Positions 1-8,773 are shown, numbered from the stretch's first letter. The stretch: 64,000 nt of DNA from Flagellimonas marinaquae (GCF_023716465.1 NZ_CP092415.1:585001-649000); one strand, 5' to 3'. The notes: generated by a model from the sequence alone, not told the origin. Translations and numbers: made by a program.

Positions 1-1
1 A

Positions 2-124
2 AAAGCCGATGATTTTTCTGGCAGGAAAAAAGAAGTTTTTCTAATCTATAAAAAATTCAATACTGCCAACAAACACAAGATGATTCCCATTCCCATCTGT
101 GATATTCCAACTAACTTAAAATAA
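2..124 (+). CDS. nadE: C-terminal end of probable NAD(+) synthase (partial)
   Basis: An open frame enters from the left edge and runs 40 codons to a TAA at 122-124. The peptide contains FSGRKKEVF, then NTANKHKM and PIPICDIP, which resembles the C-terminal tail of Bacteroidota NAD(+) synthases as I remember them. NAD synthase makes NAD from deamido-NAD, ATP and ammonia or glutamine. Only the tail is visible, so no catalytic motif can be checked and the assignment rests on this short resemblance. It lies upstream of and on the same strand as the LuxR-type regulator, with about 160 bases between them. Alternative: the end of some other cytoplasmic enzyme. Confidence 0.5.
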   Translation, partial: KADDFSGRKKEVFLIYKKFNTANKHKMIPIPICDIPTNLK

Positions 125-283
125 CACTTTAACCCAAAAACCCCAGTTTAAGACGAAAAAAACCATAGTTTTTCTGTGGTTTTAAGAAAAAAATTACAGT
201 TTTACATGAATTAATTGTTATCTTGCCTGCTAGTTATTGTAGGTATTTAGCCACTAACCATTCATTAAATTAAACCTAACAAA
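125..283. other. intergenic region, no gene seen
   Basis: AT-rich spacer between the partial upstream gene and the response regulator. It contains runs of A and T and presumably the regulator promoter, but I could not place a convincing TTG / TAnnTTTG pair. Confidence 0.4.
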
Positions 284-913
284 ATGATAAAAGTATTGAT
301 AGCTGATAACCATCCTGTTGTAAGGCTTGGTATCAAAAAGGTACTTGAATCCAGCACAGACATAGAGATTATTGCTGATGTTTCAACTACCGAGGAGCTT
401 TTTAATACATTGAAAAACTTAACCCCCGATGTAGTGATTTTGGAAATGGACATTCCCGAAATCAATGGAATTGCTACCCTTAGAAAAATGAAAATGGAGT
501 TCCCCGACATTAAAACTTTGATGTACAGCGGACAATCCGAAGATGTTTACGCTCTGAGCACGATCAGGGCAGGTGCTTTTGGTTACCTTTCCAAAACTGC
601 CGACTTGGATTACATTGTATCTGCAGTAAAAAAAGTGAGCGAGGGGAACATGTTCATCACAAATGAACTGGCACAACGTCTTGCTTTTGATGAAAGTACC
701 CAAAAACCGCGTAGGTTCTTTAGAAAACTATCGTCCAGAGAAGTAGAAGTTCTAAAACTATTGGCCAGCGGAAAAAGAAACAAGGAGGTTGCAGAAGGCC
801 TCAACTTGAACGAAAAAACAGTAAGTACTTACAAAGCAAGATTGATGAAGAAACTGAATGTGGACAATTTGGTGGACTTGCTGCAACAGGCTAAAGCCCT
901 GGAATTATATTAG
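284..913 (+). CDS. LuxR/NarL-type response regulator with glutamate at the phosphorylation site
   Basis: A 209-residue two-domain transcription regulator. Residues 1-120 are a receiver domain (IADNH at 7-10 as the acidic pocket, conserved lysine in GYLSK near 104); residues about 145-205 are a LuxR helix-turn-helix (LSSREVEVLKLLASG, NEKTVSTYKARLMKKL). The residue that should be the phosphorylated aspartate is glutamate 54 (VVILEMDIPEING), and the usual second acidic-pocket aspartate is asparagine 9. These changes suggest a regulator that does not need phosphorylation or mimics the phosphorylated state; that is inference. No histidine kinase gene is adjacent. It converges on dnaG and shares a bidirectional terminator with it. 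Confidence 0.9.
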   Translation: MIKVLIADNHPVVRLGIKKVLESSTDIEIIADVSTTEELFNTLKNLTPDVVILEMDIPEINGIATLRKMKMEFPDIKTLMYSGQSEDVYALSTIRAGAFGYLSKTADLDYIVSAVKKVSEGNMFITNELAQRLAFDESTQKPRRFFRKLSSREVEVLKLLASGKRNKEVAEGLNLNEKTVSTYKARLMKKLNVDNLVDLLQQAKALELY

Positions 914-942
914 GAATACCCAACCAAACCAACTATTGTGGT

Positions 943-975
943 AAATCCCTTTCAATCTTGTATTGGAAGGGATTT
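943..975. terminator. bidirectional terminator between response regulator and dnaG
   Basis: AAATCCCTT at 943-951 pairs with AAGGGATTT at 967-975 around an A/T-rich loop, with a T-rich stretch on the downstream side. It sits between two convergent stop codons, so it can serve both genes. Confidence 0.7.
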
Positions 976-981
976 AATATT

Positions 982-2955
982 TTAGGAAAGAACTCGGTTC
1001 AACTTAGCGTTCAACAACTTATTTAGTTGGAGATAGTTTACTATTTCTTCCAAAACCTCGGTATTGTCCCCTTGCTGGTCCTGGGTCTTTTCCTGTAGCT
1101 TTTGTATCCGATTTTTGATCAAATTACAACGTAAGGTCAAAATAGTTTCTCCAACCAACTGGGCCACCCCAATATTTTTCCCTTTCGGATAAATATCCCT
1201 TCGCTCCCAGTCGTGAAGTACATATTGCTCTTCTTCCATTAAAATGGAAGACACTTGCGATACTGTTTCTTGATCTAGTTCGGACAAAAATGTACTTACA
1301 GAAAAGTTGGTATCCTCGTTCAATTTTTCAATCAATTTATAATAAATGGTCTTGAACTGTTCGTTGGAAAGCTCAATTTCATCATCCTGAAGATCTAAAA
1401 ATACTTTTTCATATACTTTCGCCTGTATGACCTCAGGTTCGAGCACGAGTTCACCTTCTTCGTTCTCCTTGAGTACTAAATCCTCAAATTCTTGTTTTTG
1501 ATTTCCATATAACAGCAGTACTTCAATTATTTTTCGCTCCAGTTCGTACTGCACATCCACCTTTTCCACCACCCGATCAGTCTTCACAACTTCAAAGGCC
1601 TTTTGTTCCTGCTTTACTTTTTTGGCTGTATCGGTTTGCAGTTTTTTATCGATCTGGGCCAAAGTATTATAAAGCACATCTTCCGAAACCTGCATAATTT
1701 TTGCGCATTCCTGCACATAAATTTCTTGCCGAATTCGGTCCGGGATTTTACTAATACTATTAACAATATCCCTAACCGTATCTGCACGTTTTATAGGGTC
1801 GCTTGCGGCTTCTTCTGCGAGCAATGAAGTTTTGAACTGAATAAAATCCTTGGCATTCTCACTCAAGTATTGTACTAAATCCTCGTAAGTATTGTTCTTG
1901 GCAAAGCTATCGGGATCCTCGCCTTCCGGAAACGTACAGATTTTCACGTTCATTCCCTGTTCCAAAATCAGGTCGATTCCACGCAGCGATGCACGTAGAC
2001 CCGCGGCATCACCATCAAATAGTACAGTGATATTCTTGGTCAACCGGTTTATAAGACGAATCTGTTCGGGAGTAAGGGCGGTTCCGCTAGAGGAGACCAC
2101 ATTCTCCACACCACTTTGATACATCTGGATGACATCCGTGTACCCTTCCACCAAAAAACAGTTGTCCTCTTTGGCAATGGCCTGTTTGGCATAATAAATC
2201 CCATAAAGCACCTTGCTCTTGTGGTAGATTTCGCTTTCAGGGGAATTCAGGTATTTGGCGGCTTTTTTATCATTGGAAAGTATCCTCCCACCAAAGCCCA
2301 AAACCCGACCACTCATAGAATGGATAGGAAACATTACCCTGCCCTTGAACCTATCGAATGTTTTATTTTCGCCCCCAGCCTGTTCCTTTACAATGGTAAG
2401 GCCTGTTTTCTCCAGAAATTCCAACTTGTACCCCTTCCCCAATGCTGTTCTGGTAAAAGCCTCCCATTCGTCCAAACTATAACCAAGACCAAACTTTTTA
2501 ATAGTATCATCGGTAAACCCCCGTTCTTTGAAATAGGTTAGGCCAATCGCCTTTCCAGGCTCGGAATCCCATAGGGTCCTTGTAAAATACTTCTGGGCAT
2601 ACTCGGAGACCAAATACATACTCTCGCGTTCATTGGCCTGCTCTTTCTGCTCATCGGTCTGTTCAGTTTCCTCTACTTCAATATTGTACTTTTTTGCCAA
2701 ATATTTAATGGCTTCGGGGTAGGTAAAATGCTCATGCTCCATTAAAAAGGCTACCACATTCCCCCCTTTTCCACTACTAAAATCCTTCCATATCTGCTTA
2801 ACCGGGGAAACCATAAAACTTGGAGTGCGTTCATCCGTAAAAGGGCTCAATCCCTTAAAATTGGAACCTGATTTTTTCAATTGCATAAAATCACCGATTA
2901 CCTCCTCCAGTCGGGCGGTTTCATATACTTGGTCTATGGTCGTTTTAGAAATCAA
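982..2955 (-). CDS. dnaG: DNA primase DnaG lacking zinc ligands
   Basis: A 657-residue primase that makes RNA primers for replication together with the DnaB helicase. The N-terminal zinc-ribbon domain (about 1-100), the TOPRIM core (EGYTDVIQ near 270 and FDGDAAGLRA near 315) and a C-terminal helicase-interaction region are all recognisable. In the N-terminal domain the Cys-His-Cys-Cys set is replaced: the motif usually CPFH reads SPFT (S37, T40) and the second pair reads D58 and S61 (KDFSSGKGG). The fold context GKGGNVVAFLM is retained. I recall the same loss in other flavobacterial primases, so it is probably a lineage trait and not decay. Length is normal. It is a single gene convergent with the upstream regulator. 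Confidence 0.97.
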   Translation of the reverse strand: MISKTTIDQVYETARLEEVIGDFMQLKKSGSNFKGLSPFTDERTPSFMVSPVKQIWKDFSSGKGGNVVAFLMEHEHFTYPEAIKYLAKKYNIEVEETEQTDEQKEQANERESMYLVSEYAQKYFTRTLWDSEPGKAIGLTYFKERGFTDDTIKKFGLGYSLDEWEAFTRTALGKGYKLEFLEKTGLTIVKEQAGGENKTFDRFKGRVMFPIHSMSGRVLGFGGRILSNDKKAAKYLNSPESEIYHKSKVLYGIYYAKQAIAKEDNCFLVEGYTDVIQMYQSGVENVVSSSGTALTPEQIRLINRLTKNITVLFDGDAAGLRASLRGIDLILEQGMNVKICTFPEGEDPDSFAKNNTYEDLVQYLSENAKDFIQFKTSLLAEEAASDPIKRADTVRDIVNSISKIPDRIRQEIYVQECAKIMQVSEDVLYNTLAQIDKKLQTDTAKKVKQEQKAFEVVKTDRVVEKVDVQYELERKIIEVLLLYGNQKQEFEDLVLKENEEGELVLEPEVIQAKVYEKVFLDLQDDEIELSNEQFKTIYYKLIEKLNEDTNFSVSTFLSELDQETVSQVSSILMEEEQYVLHDWERRDIYPKGKNIGVAQLVGETILTLRCNLIKNRIQKLQEKTQDQQGDNTEVLEEIVNYLQLNKLLNAKLNRVLS

Positions 2956-3063
2956 GGTATTCTCTTAAAAATAGCTGTTAAAGGTAATAAAAACAATATT
3001 TTCCATATTTCGAAATTCGACTGCCTATGTAAGATTTAGTATATTAGAAGCAAATTCTTACAA

Positions 3064-3080
3064 TACCGATATTATCGGTA
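3064..3080. promoter_or_regulatory. 17-bp perfect palindrome upstream of S15 peptidase
   Basis: TACCGATA-T-TATCGGTA is a perfect 8-bp inverted repeat with a one-base centre, lying 34 bases before the peptidase start. The size and symmetry fit a dimeric repressor operator (for example TetR- or LacI-type). No candidate regulator gene is next to it. Confidence 0.4.
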
Positions 3081-3113
3081 CACGATAGTACAGAAATAAA
3101 ATTATAGAGGATT

Positions 3114-4937
3114 ATGATGCTGAACAAAACACAAAACTTTTGGATACTCACCGCCTTGCTATTTCTCTCCATCCAATTTGCAACAGGACAAATGGAAGAA
3201 AAAGCCAGACCTATCATCGAAAATGGTGAAGCACAGGTAGTCCAAGCTTTTTCGGACCCTAGTAAATGGATCCGTCATGATCTTTGGGTCGAAACCAGCT
3301 TTGATTCGGACGGAGATGGTAAATTAGACCGCATGCATGTGGGCGTTACACGGCCCGAACAGACCGAGACAGAAGGTCTACAACTGCCCGTAATCTACGA
3401 ATCGAGCCCGTATTACGCTGGAACAGCAGGATTGGACAAAGGTATTTTTTGGGACGTAAAACACGAGCTGGGCAAACCTGGTAAACCAAGAAAACATCCC
3501 AATGTTACACGTTTGGGCGAACGTCCAATCATCTCCAACTCACAAATCCAAACATGGGTACCCAGAGGTTTTATCGTGGTACACTCATCCTCTCCAGGAA
3601 CAGGTCTTTCCGATGGTGCACCAACCGTTGGTGGCCAAAACGAATCCTTGGCTCCAAAAGCGGTTATCGAATGGTTGTGCGGCAAGGCCAAAGGCTATAC
3701 CGAGCGCGAGGGCAACCAAGAGGTTAAAGCCTATTGGTCCACTGGAAAAGTAGGTATGACGGGCACCTCGTACAACGGAACCATTCCTCTAGCTGCTGCT
3801 ACAACGGGGGTTGATGGGTTGGAAGCCATAATTCCCATAGCGCCCAACACTTCGTACTACCATTATTACCGATCCAATGGCCTGGTCCGATCGCCGGGAG
3901 GGTATTTGGGTGAAGATATTGATGTCCTTTATGATTTTATACATAGCGGTGACGAATCAAAAAGGGAGCGGAACAACAGGGTGGTTCGGGATACAGAAAT
4001 GAAGAATGGATTTGACCGAATTACCGGAGATTACAACGATTTTTGGGCAGGAAGGGATTATTTAAACCAAATGGGCTCCATGAAAGCTGCCCTATTAATG
4101 TCCCACGGTTTCAACGATTGGAACGTAATGCCCGAACACAGTTATCGCATTTACAAAAAAGCCAAAGAAATGGGACTGCCCGTCCAAATCTATTATCATC
4201 AGAACGGACACGGTGGACCACCACCTATCTCCATGATGAACCGCTGGTTTACGAGATATCTTTATGGGGTGGAAAATGGGGTGGAAAACGATCCTAAAGC
4301 ATGGATCGTTCGAGAAAACGATAAAAAAGATAACCCTACACCTTATGAGGACTATCCCAATCCCAAGGCCGAAAACATCAAATTTTATTTGACAGCAGGA
4401 GCTCCGGCAAAAGGTAAATTGACCACCACCAAACCCAAAAAACAAGGAACGGAAACCTTGGTGGACAATTATTCTTTTTCAGGTTCCAGTTTGGCCAAAG
4501 CTGAGACCACAGAACACCGGTTGCTCTATATTACCCCACCTTTATCAGAGGACACCCATATTTCCGGTGTCCCCAAAGTCAAGATTAAAATGGCCAGCAG
4601 TAAGCCTGCTGCCAATTTATCCGTTTGGTTGGTTGCTCTACCTTGGACCGATGCTTTGAACACCAAAATAACGGACAATATAATTACAAGAGGATGGGCA
4701 GACCCACAAAACCATAGCTCGTTGACGAAAAGTGAACCTTTGGTCCCCAACAAATTTTATGAAGTGGAATTTGATTTGATGCCGGACGACCAAATAATTC
4801 CAAAAGGACAACAGATCGCCCTGATGATTTTCTCAAGTGACAAGGAGTTCACCCTATGGCCGGAGCCCGGAACCAAATTGACCATAGATCTGGACGGCAC
4901 AGAGCTAACGCTTCCGGTAGTAGGTGGAAATCTATGA
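3114..4937 (+). CDS. secreted X-Pro dipeptidyl-peptidase / CocE-type S15 serine hydrolase
   Basis: A 607-residue exported enzyme expected to cleave dipeptides or acyl groups from proline-containing peptides or esters. Residues 1-26 form a signal peptide ending in FATGQ. The alpha/beta-hydrolase domain carries the nucleophile S219 in GTSYNG, D335 in HGFNDWN and H366 in NGHGGP, the expected S-D-H order of family S15. A C-terminal jelly-roll (PepX_C-like) domain spans roughly 400-600. Length fits the family. It is a single gene between two unrelated units, with a 17-bp palindrome just upstream. A second possible start (Met 2) is adjacent. The family also contains cocaine-esterase-like and glutaryl acylase members, so the substrate is not certain. 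Confidence 0.88.
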   Translation: MMLNKTQNFWILTALLFLSIQFATGQMEEKARPIIENGEAQVVQAFSDPSKWIRHDLWVETSFDSDGDGKLDRMHVGVTRPEQTETEGLQLPVIYESSPYYAGTAGLDKGIFWDVKHELGKPGKPRKHPNVTRLGERPIISNSQIQTWVPRGFIVVHSSSPGTGLSDGAPTVGGQNESLAPKAVIEWLCGKAKGYTEREGNQEVKAYWSTGKVGMTGTSYNGTIPLAAATTGVDGLEAIIPIAPNTSYYHYYRSNGLVRSPGGYLGEDIDVLYDFIHSGDESKRERNNRVVRDTEMKNGFDRITGDYNDFWAGRDYLNQMGSMKAALLMSHGFNDWNVMPEHSYRIYKKAKEMGLPVQIYYHQNGHGGPPPISMMNRWFTRYLYGVENGVENDPKAWIVRENDKKDNPTPYEDYPNPKAENIKFYLTAGAPAKGKLTTTKPKKQGTETLVDNYSFSGSSLAKAETTEHRLLYITPPLSEDTHISGVPKVKIKMASSKPAANLSVWLVALPWTDALNTKITDNIITRGWADPQNHSSLTKSEPLVPNKFYEVEFDLMPDDQIIPKGQQIALMIFSSDKEFTLWPEPGTKLTIDLDGTELTLPVVGGNL

Positions 4938-5025
4938 TCGTCAATAGGGTAAACTGACTAAGATCATTGGAAATATTGAAATTATTCTTTGTATTTAAGG
5001 TTGTTTAACCAACACCTTATTTTAC

Positions 5026-5556
5026 ATGAAAGTTTTAATTATCTATGGCACTGTAGAAGGCCAAACTCGGAAAATAGCCCGTTTTATGGAGGAGGTCCTT
5101 CAGGAGAACGGTATGCAGGTAACCATTGCCAATGCAGTGGAAGAGCCTCCATCTCCCGATAGTTTTGATGTGGTATTGATCGGAAGTTCCATCCATATCA
5201 ATAATTATAATACGCTCATCAAAAATTATGTGGAACAACATATTGACATCTTGAACAAAAAACCTTCAGTGTTTTTCTCCGTTTCAATGGCCATCGCCTC
5301 CAACATTAAAGAGGAGCATGAAGAAGTTGCAAAGGTGGCGCAAGAATTCTTGGAAGAGACCCACTGGAACGCAAAGACCATATGGCATATTGCAGGAGCG
5401 TTGAGATATACCCAGTACAATTATTTTAAAAAATTGATCATGCGCTCCATTGCAAAAAAAGAGGGCGGCTCCGTGGACACCACAAAAGATCATGAGTACA
5501 CTGATTGGAACCAGGTAAAAGAAATGACATTGAATTTTATAAACCGTTTAAAATAA
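5026..5556 (+). CDS. hemG: menaquinone-dependent protoporphyrinogen IX oxidase (HemG-like flavodoxin)
   Basis: A 176-residue flavodoxin-fold protein. The N-terminal FMN phosphate loop reads YGTVEGQTRKIA (8-19), followed by VLIGSSIH near 50. The C-terminal half carries IAGALRYTQYNYF and the tail YTDWNQV, which match E. coli HemG closely (IAGALRYPRYRWY and YTDWEQV from memory). HemG oxidises protoporphyrinogen IX to protoporphyrin IX with menaquinone as acceptor in haem synthesis, at the inner face of the membrane. Length agrees with HemG (about 180). A small gene follows after 8 bases, so the two are probably co-transcribed. An ordinary flavodoxin is less likely because of the HemG-specific tail. 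Confidence 0.85.
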   Translation: MKVLIIYGTVEGQTRKIARFMEEVLQENGMQVTIANAVEEPPSPDSFDVVLIGSSIHINNYNTLIKNYVEQHIDILNKKPSVFFSVSMAIASNIKEEHEEVAKVAQEFLEETHWNAKTIWHIAGALRYTQYNYFKKLIMRSIAKKEGGSVDTTKDHEYTDWNQVKEMTLNFINRLK

Positions 5557-5564
5557 CAACCCAA

Positions 5565-5873
5565 ATGAACAAACACAGTTTCGACACCCTTTCACAAGCC
5601 GTGAACACATTAACGGAGGAAGGTTTCAAAGAGGATTTTGAAGCAGATGAATCGTGCATTAAAGCATTATATTCCAAAAAAGAATATCAGCCCAACGAGC
5701 TAAAGATCATTGATTCTTACCGATTTGAAGGTATGACGAATCCTAGCGATGAATCCGTAGTTTTTACGATTGAGGCCAACGATGGCACCAAAGGCACCAT
5801 GGTTATGTCCTACGGTGCTTCTACAGCGCAAAACGAGGAACTCATTCAGCAGATTCCATGTGTGAAGAACTGA
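5565..5873 (+). CDS. small conserved hypothetical protein
   Basis: A 102-residue soluble acidic protein without signal peptide or membrane segment. I take the ATG at 5565, eight bases after the hemG stop; the frame is open 20 codons further upstream but that part overlaps hemG. The sequence has DSYRFEG and then TNPSDESVVFTIEANDGTKG, a pattern I recall from short flavobacterial proteins that databases often label phosphoribosylpyrophosphate synthetase although they are far too short to be that enzyme. The function is unknown. The gene converges with the oxygenase gene; its stop is directly next to the oxygenase stop at 5874. Confidence 0.75.
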   Translation: MNKHSFDTLSQAVNTLTEEGFKEDFEADESCIKALYSKKEYQPNELKIIDSYRFEGMTNPSDESVVFTIEANDGTKGTMVMSYGASTAQNEELIQQIPCVKN

Positions 5874-6503
5874 TCAAACGAACAATGTTCCCACCGAAGA
5901 AGGTTGGTACAATAGCCAACCCGTTAAACTGAACCTACTTTTGTGGGCTTTTAACACAGCGTGGGGCACCACAGCGCTTTTAAACATTACGCAACGTGCG
6001 CCAATTGGCTGTACCAGAAAACTAGTACCGTTCTTTTCAAAAATTTCCAATTCACCGCCATCACCATCTTTCCAATCATCATTTAAATAAACGATCATAG
6101 AGATCATGCGGTTGTTCCGGTTTTCGAACTGATCTAAATGCTTATCGTAATGCCCTCCCGATGGGTAATGTGCCAAATGAAATTCGTACCCTGATAAACT
6201 CAGGTAGCAATAGCGGTTAAATATTAAAATGGTTTCATCCAGAACATCCCAATAGTTCTGCAATTGGACATCACGCTTTCTATCCAGCCAGTAGGTAAAG
6301 TCACTGCGTACCTTGGCATCTACCTGAAAATCGGAATGGGCACCTATTCCAGCCTCCTTAAAATTAGGGAGCTTTCCCAGAAAAAAAGATTTTATCCCGG
6401 AATAGAGTTCCTCCCGAAAAAAATTATCGATTATCACATAATCCTTACTGGAGATGTCGTCCATCCAGGACAACCAATCATCCAAACTGTGGTAAGTGCT
6501 CAA
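5874..6503 (-). CDS. 2-oxoglutarate/Fe(II)-dependent oxygenase (prolyl 4-hydroxylase-like)
   Basis: A 209-residue cytoplasmic dioxygenase of the double-stranded beta-helix fold. The iron-binding HxD is in GGHYDKHLDQF near residue 120, the distal histidine is in VVPHAVL near 183, and the 2-oxoglutarate-binding arginine follows in KSRFSLTGWLL. The block MISMIVYLNDDWKDGDGGEL is typical of prolyl-hydroxylase (PHD/EGL-9-like) members. Such enzymes hydroxylate a proline or another side chain on a protein, here unknown. The gene is monocistronic and its C-terminus abuts the neighbouring convergent gene. Confidence 0.85.
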   Translation of the reverse strand: MSTYHSLDDWLSWMDDISSKDYVIIDNFFREELYSGIKSFFLGKLPNFKEAGIGAHSDFQVDAKVRSDFTYWLDRKRDVQLQNYWDVLDETILIFNRYCYLSLSGYEFHLAHYPSGGHYDKHLDQFENRNNRMISMIVYLNDDWKDGDGGELEIFEKNGTSFLVQPIGARCVMFKSAVVPHAVLKAHKSRFSLTGWLLYQPSSVGTLFV

Positions 6504-6610
6504 TGTTTTAAAAATGTGGGCGAAGGTAATTCATATTTAAAAACAAAAATGATTTTTCTTTATTCAAATAGGAAAACTCTACCTTTGAACAACTGTAACA
6601 TTAAAATATA

Positions 6611-6853
6611 ATGATTCTTTTTTTTGGTACTAGAACTGGTAAAAAAGCAACTAAAGTCCTTAGAAATGTTACGTGTCCCTATTGCCATCAAACCGGGACA
6701 TTGACCGCTGTTGCCCAACCGAACTATGCCCATTTGTTCTGGATTCCACTTTTTACCCTTAATACAATTAGGTTCGCAGAGTGTTCGCACTGTAAAAAAG
6801 TATATTACAAGGAGGAGTTTACCCCAGAGATGGAACAAGCGTTGTCCTTATAA
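6611..6853 (+). CDS. small zinc-ribbon protein
   Basis: An 80-residue protein with two CxxC knuckles, CPYCHQTG near 22 and CSHCKK near 58, expected to bind one zinc ion. Between them is a hydrophobic stretch (HLFWIPLFTLNTI) that could be a membrane-associated hairpin, similar to small eukaryotic-type zinc-ribbon membrane proteins. The start at 6611 follows a short AT-rich leader. Function unknown. It is followed by a strong bidirectional hairpin. Confidence 0.75.
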   Translation: MILFFGTRTGKKATKVLRNVTCPYCHQTGTLTAVAQPNYAHLFWIPLFTLNTIRFAECSHCKKVYYKEEFTPEMEQALSL

Positions 6854-6856
6854 AAA

Positions 6857-6883
6857 AACGGCCGGGTAAACCCGACCGTTGTG
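6857..6883. terminator. bidirectional terminator
   Basis: ACGGcCGGGT / aa / ACCCGaCCGT hairpin right after the zinc-ribbon gene stop, preceded by seven A residues, which become a U run on the minus strand. It lies between two convergent genes. Confidence 0.75.
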
Positions 6884-6897
6884 TAAAACCAAAACGA

Positions 6898-7968
6898 TTA
6901 GATATCGAACCGAAGGCCCAGTGAGATATTGTTCTGTTTTATTTCTGCATCCTTAAAAATGGGATTTAGGTCGTATTTTATATAAAGCAGTACACCGTCT
7001 ACGCCCAAATATCCGCTCACACCATAAATTAGGTCGCTTGTGTTGTAGTCCCTTTTTAGTTTATCCTTTACATTTTCCCCGTCCCTATTGTATTTTAATT
7101 TTTGGCGTGTTCCCAGATTAAATCCGCCATAGCCACCGAATCCCACTCTAAATTGATCGCGAATGGAATATCGTATGGTACGTTCTTTTTTATGAAATCG
7201 AGAGGGGCCCACCTCAAAATGAACAGGAAAAACAAGGTTGTCCATTCTTAACTTGGATTTATCCAGATCATACTCGAACTCTTGCAATACGGTCTGATCT
7301 CCGTCTTGCACAAAAACCTGATTGTCGTCCGGCTTTAAACCATTGAACTGAAACGAAAAACCGTAGTTAACACGCAGCCAGTTGGTATTCCGGAACACAC
7401 GTGTCCGCCATTGCCAGCCCATCTCAAAAAAACGGCTTCCTCCAATTTTATAAGGAGAATCGGACAGGGACTGCCCCTCTATCAAAGCATTGTTAAAACC
7501 GATGGCCATAACAAAATCCGAGTAAGTTCGCCTATCGTATTTTAAGTCTCTTTTTCTTTGTCGGGAATTAAAAGTTACCGCCGGTTTTCCATCAATGAGC
7601 AATCCAATGCGCATTCTATCACCATAAATGGTATCGGATTCGGACAAGGTAAGTACATCTCCTTTGTTGCGCTCCAGCAAAGCGATCTTGTTCTCTATAA
7701 TCGCGACCCTGTTCTCAATGTTCAGAGCTCTTTGCTTTGCCACTTCCTCCTTAAGTATTTTGGCTTCATTTTCGGTAATATCACCATCTTCCAATCTTTG
7801 GTTTATGTCCCGTACCTCAATCTTTAGGGCTTCTTTTTCCTGATCGATTATGCGTTGTTTTTCCAGCTTGAGCGTTTCGATTTTCTTTTGATAATCTTCT
7901 TGTGCAAAAAGAGATTGAGAAACTAGGAACAGGAGCAAGATTGCTGAATAAAATGTAATTGTTTTCAT
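6898..7968 (-). CDS. secreted outer-membrane beta-barrel protein with N-terminal coiled coil
   Basis: About 356 residues from the ATG at 7968; a longer frame starts 13 codons upstream, but the chosen start gives a clean signal peptide (MKTITFYSAILLLFLVSQSLFAQ less the last residues). Residues about 25-100 are charged and heptad-like (EKQRIIDQEKEALKIEVRDINQRL) and should form a coiled coil. The rest is rich in alternating aromatic and polar residues ending in LGLRFDI, as in outer-membrane barrels. It is the last gene of a three-gene cluster with an ECF sigma factor and a membrane protein, and may be the output or the sensed component. Function unknown. Confidence 0.75.
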   Translation of the reverse strand: MKTITFYSAILLLFLVSQSLFAQEDYQKKIETLKLEKQRIIDQEKEALKIEVRDINQRLEDGDITENEAKILKEEVAKQRALNIENRVAIIENKIALLERNKGDVLTLSESDTIYGDRMRIGLLIDGKPAVTFNSRQRKRDLKYDRRTYSDFVMAIGFNNALIEGQSLSDSPYKIGGSRFFEMGWQWRTRVFRNTNWLRVNYGFSFQFNGLKPDDNQVFVQDGDQTVLQEFEYDLDKSKLRMDNLVFPVHFEVGPSRFHKKERTIRYSIRDQFRVGFGGYGGFNLGTRQKLKYNRDGENVKDKLKRDYNTSDLIYGVSGYLGVDGVLLYIKYDLNPIFKDAEIKQNNISLGLRFDI

Positions 7969-8056
7969 GATTGTTTTGATTTGCAACCCTCCTTCCCTCC
8001 TGTCCATTGTTAAGGACAGGAAGTATTGAAAGGTTTATTTTGATTGATGAATAACT

Positions 8057-8773
8057 TTATTGGTTTCGGTCCGCCACAGCAGTACGCAATTTTAGGTAAC
8101 CGGATTTTAGTGCATCAAAGATCTGGTCACGGAAAGATTCGTCCAACTCATCCTCCACTTCGGCCAACAAGGACATGGCATCCACAGTCCCGCTCTCTGA
8201 AAATAGTTTGTCGGTTAAAATCTGTCGCTGTGCGGCACGCAGCAAGGAATCGACTTCGGCATCGGAAACATCTTGCCGTACACTTTCCATGAGCTCCACT
8301 TGTGCCACTACTTCTTCCACTTTTTGTGCGATCAACTTATCTGGGTTTAGGATCATGTCGTCCTTTAAAGGTTGTCTATTGTCCTTTGTGGCGATTGCAG
8401 TATTTGGATTTACATTGGGCAATGGTGTTTCTACCAGTTTTTGCATTTTAGTCACTTTCGACTTAGTCTCCGCAACGTCTATTTGGTTATTTTCTTTTGC
8501 CTTTATTTCTTCCGCCTCAATGACCTTCTCATTTTTGATTTCGTTTCCTACCATTTTCATTTGCTCTGTTGGGCCATTGTCCTTGGTAAAAAAGAACGCA
8601 GACACCAAAACGACCCCTACAACACTGGCGGCCACCGCGTACATAAACCATGTATTCCTTTTCTTTGGCACGGGTTGTTCCAATTGCGATGCAATCTTGT
8701 TCCAAGCCCCATCCGATGGGACAATGGTTCGCTCCTCGAGCTTTTGTTTGATATGTTTTTCAAGTTTAGCCAT
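8057..8773 (-). CDS. single-pass membrane protein, probable anti-sigma factor
   Basis: A 238-residue protein with a cytoplasmic N-terminal segment of about 42 residues (VPSDGAWNKIASQLEQPVPKKR), one membrane helix (about 43-64, MYAVAASVVGVVLVSAFFF) and a charged periplasmic tail. The DGAWxKI motif before a membrane helix is common in Bacteroidota anti-sigma-like proteins. The gene begins 5 bases after the stop of the ECF sigma gene, which supports a role in holding that sigma factor inactive. No zinc-binding ZAS motif is visible, so this is inferred from topology and position. Confidence 0.65.
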   Translation of the reverse strand: MAKLEKHIKQKLEERTIVPSDGAWNKIASQLEQPVPKKRNTWFMYAVAASVVGVVLVSAFFFTKDNGPTEQMKMVGNEIKNEKVIEAEEIKAKENNQIDVAETKSKVTKMQKLVETPLPNVNPNTAIATKDNRQPLKDDMILNPDKLIAQKVEEVVAQVELMESVRQDVSDAEVDSLLRAAQRQILTDKLFSESGTVDAMSLLAEVEDELDESFRDQIFDALKSGYLKLRTAVADRNQ

